A stretch of DNA of 28,704 nt. Origin: Chara braunii. Its lineage: Eukaryota > Streptophyta > Charophyceae > Charales > Characeae. Where the stretch lies: assembly GCA_003427395.1 (NCBI GenBank), contig BFEA01000074.1:1017326-1046029 (forward strand), read 5' to 3'. Positions 27,857 to 28,704 of this stretch are shown piece after piece. Made by a program: the position numbers and the translations under genes. Positions within the stretch are counted from its first letter, which is position 1; each line of letters opens with the position of its first letter. The notes under the pieces were generated by a model. The model did not search any database. It saw only the letters and a list, made by a program, of their open reading frames with translations, and was not told the origin of the DNA.

Positions 27857-28140
27857 GAGTGTCGAGTGTCGAGTGTCGAACTCATGACCTGACCTGCTGA
27901 ATCATTCAGGTCATCGTACACATTCGGCAACATGTGCTTCGTACATGACCTGACCTGCTGAATCACTAAGAGTTAACTATATCTTCAACTTTCCTGCCAG
28001 CTTACCATGCCATTTGCGCAGCACTAAGAGGCGGCAAAACAAAAGTTGTGTACCATTCGGCAACATGGGCTTCGTACATGGGTTACATACGTGTACGATG
28101 TGTACGATTCAACAAAATGGGCTTCTTAGATGGGCTCATT
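27857..28140. repeat. Mosaic of 8-bp, 61-bp and longer-range direct repeats
   Basis: GAGTGTCG is repeated three times from 27857. CATGACCTGACCTGCTGAAT recurs at 27883 and 27944. CATTCGGCAACATG then GCTTCGTACATG recurs at 27921 and 28054, with a weaker third copy (TTCAACAAAATGGGCTTCTT) at about 28108. Confidence 0.88.
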
Positions 28141-28324
28141 CCTATAAAGGGGTCAAGTGCACCTTTCTTTTCTGAGCTATACACGGTAGGGGGGGAGCCA
28201 GGGCGGGTCGGGGAGCGAACGAACAGAAGGAAAGAAACTTTTCCAGAAAGAAACAAGTTGTGTGGCAGGTAAACCAAACACAGGATATTTTTAACTGATT
28301 AATAATATCCTTCCGTCTTCTGAG

Positions 28325-28415
28325 GGAGTCTGGACTCGAACTCAGGTCTGTAACTTTCAGCGGTTCATAGGGTGTAGCAACTCAGCAGGGAAGTTGGTAC
28401 GCCTTGTCTTTCTCT
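28325..28415 (-). other. tRNA-like B-box sequence, possible SINE fragment
   Basis: On the minus strand TGAGTTCGAGTCCAGAC (plus 28327-28343) matches the polymerase III B box GGTTCGANTCC closely. No convincing A box or complete cloverleaf lies upstream. It is best read as a decayed SINE head or a chance match. Confidence 0.3.
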
Positions 28416-28519
28416 ATTCTCTGTTTTTGTTTTTTTTTTTTCCCTTCTGTTTCTTTTTTTTTAAAGGAGGGGTTGCAGGTTCGATGGAAACTTTTCCACC
28501 CAGTGGATGCCCATTCAAT

Positions 28520-28580
28520 TACTGAAAATTTTAACAATTAAATTGAATTAAAATTTAAAATTCAATTAATTATTTTAAAC
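28520..28580. repeat. AT-rich imperfect palindrome
   Basis: ATTAAATTGAATT and AATTCAATTAAT are near-inverted repeats around AAAATTTAA. The window ends in a 22-base A run (28683-28704). Confidence 0.75.
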
Positions 28581-28704
28581 AACCACTGCCGCCGACCATG
28601 CATTTTATGGATGACACTGACACACAGCACGATCCTTAGGGCAACAAAAGAATAAAACAAAAAGGTATAGTGGGGGCTGTTCAAAAAAAAAAAAAAAAAA
28701 AAAA

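Overview
The window reads as nuclear DNA of a eukaryote with a large, repeat-rich genome, most likely a green-lineage organism and plausibly a charophyte alga such as Chara. That is an inference from four things: one clear nuclear gene encoding a plastid-targeted argininosuccinate synthase of plant type, decayed transposable elements almost everywhere else, long homopolymer and microsatellite runs, and an assembly gap. There are no operons, prokaryotic ribosome-binding sites or CRISPR arrays.

Layout. Positions 110-930 hold a minisatellite whose 72-bp unit contains a 47-bp near-perfect hairpin. Positions 1501-4082 hold a broken transposase-like gene (RNase H/DDE-like, resembling the DUF7869 group). 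Its frame is interrupted by single-base stop codons and one frameshift, and a partly open reading frame of unknown identity follows to 4917. Positions 4920-9160 are mostly anonymous: AT-rich, then mixed, then pyrimidine-rich sequence, with one 122-bp duplication. Positions 9163-9691 are a long tRNA-derived SINE on the minus strand with a target-site duplication and A-tail. A foldback MITE lies at 9882-10076, and a second copy at 11823 runs into an N gap (11996-12050). Remnants of a LINE reverse transcriptase lie around 10.6-12.4 kb. Positions 13.2-14.5 kb contain a hAT-like MITE, a second SINE type and small tandem repeats.

The one intact gene is 15122-16750, an intronless 542-residue argininosuccinate synthase with a G-box and GA-rich leader upstream. 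Its 3' end is partly duplicated downstream at about 16985-17070. From 17.1 to 22.9 kb there are MITE-like inverted repeats, several tandem duplications, a 127-131-bp array (19911-20389), a long TG microsatellite and a second copy of the 13.5-kb SINE. From 23.2 to 24.8 kb there are three copies of a TA-flanked MITE and one hAT-like foldback MITE, apparently sitting in pieces of an old coding sequence, followed by a 56-bp perfect spacer-free palindrome. The rest holds a LINE reverse-transcriptase fragment (25.5 kb), a retroposed insert with a 27-bp target-site duplication (26176-26340) and low-complexity sequence.

Functionally only the argininosuccinate synthase has a clear host role: the penultimate step of arginine synthesis, probably in the plastid. 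The rest is a record of transposon insertion, duplication and decay. All family names come from recognition of motifs; no database search was possible.
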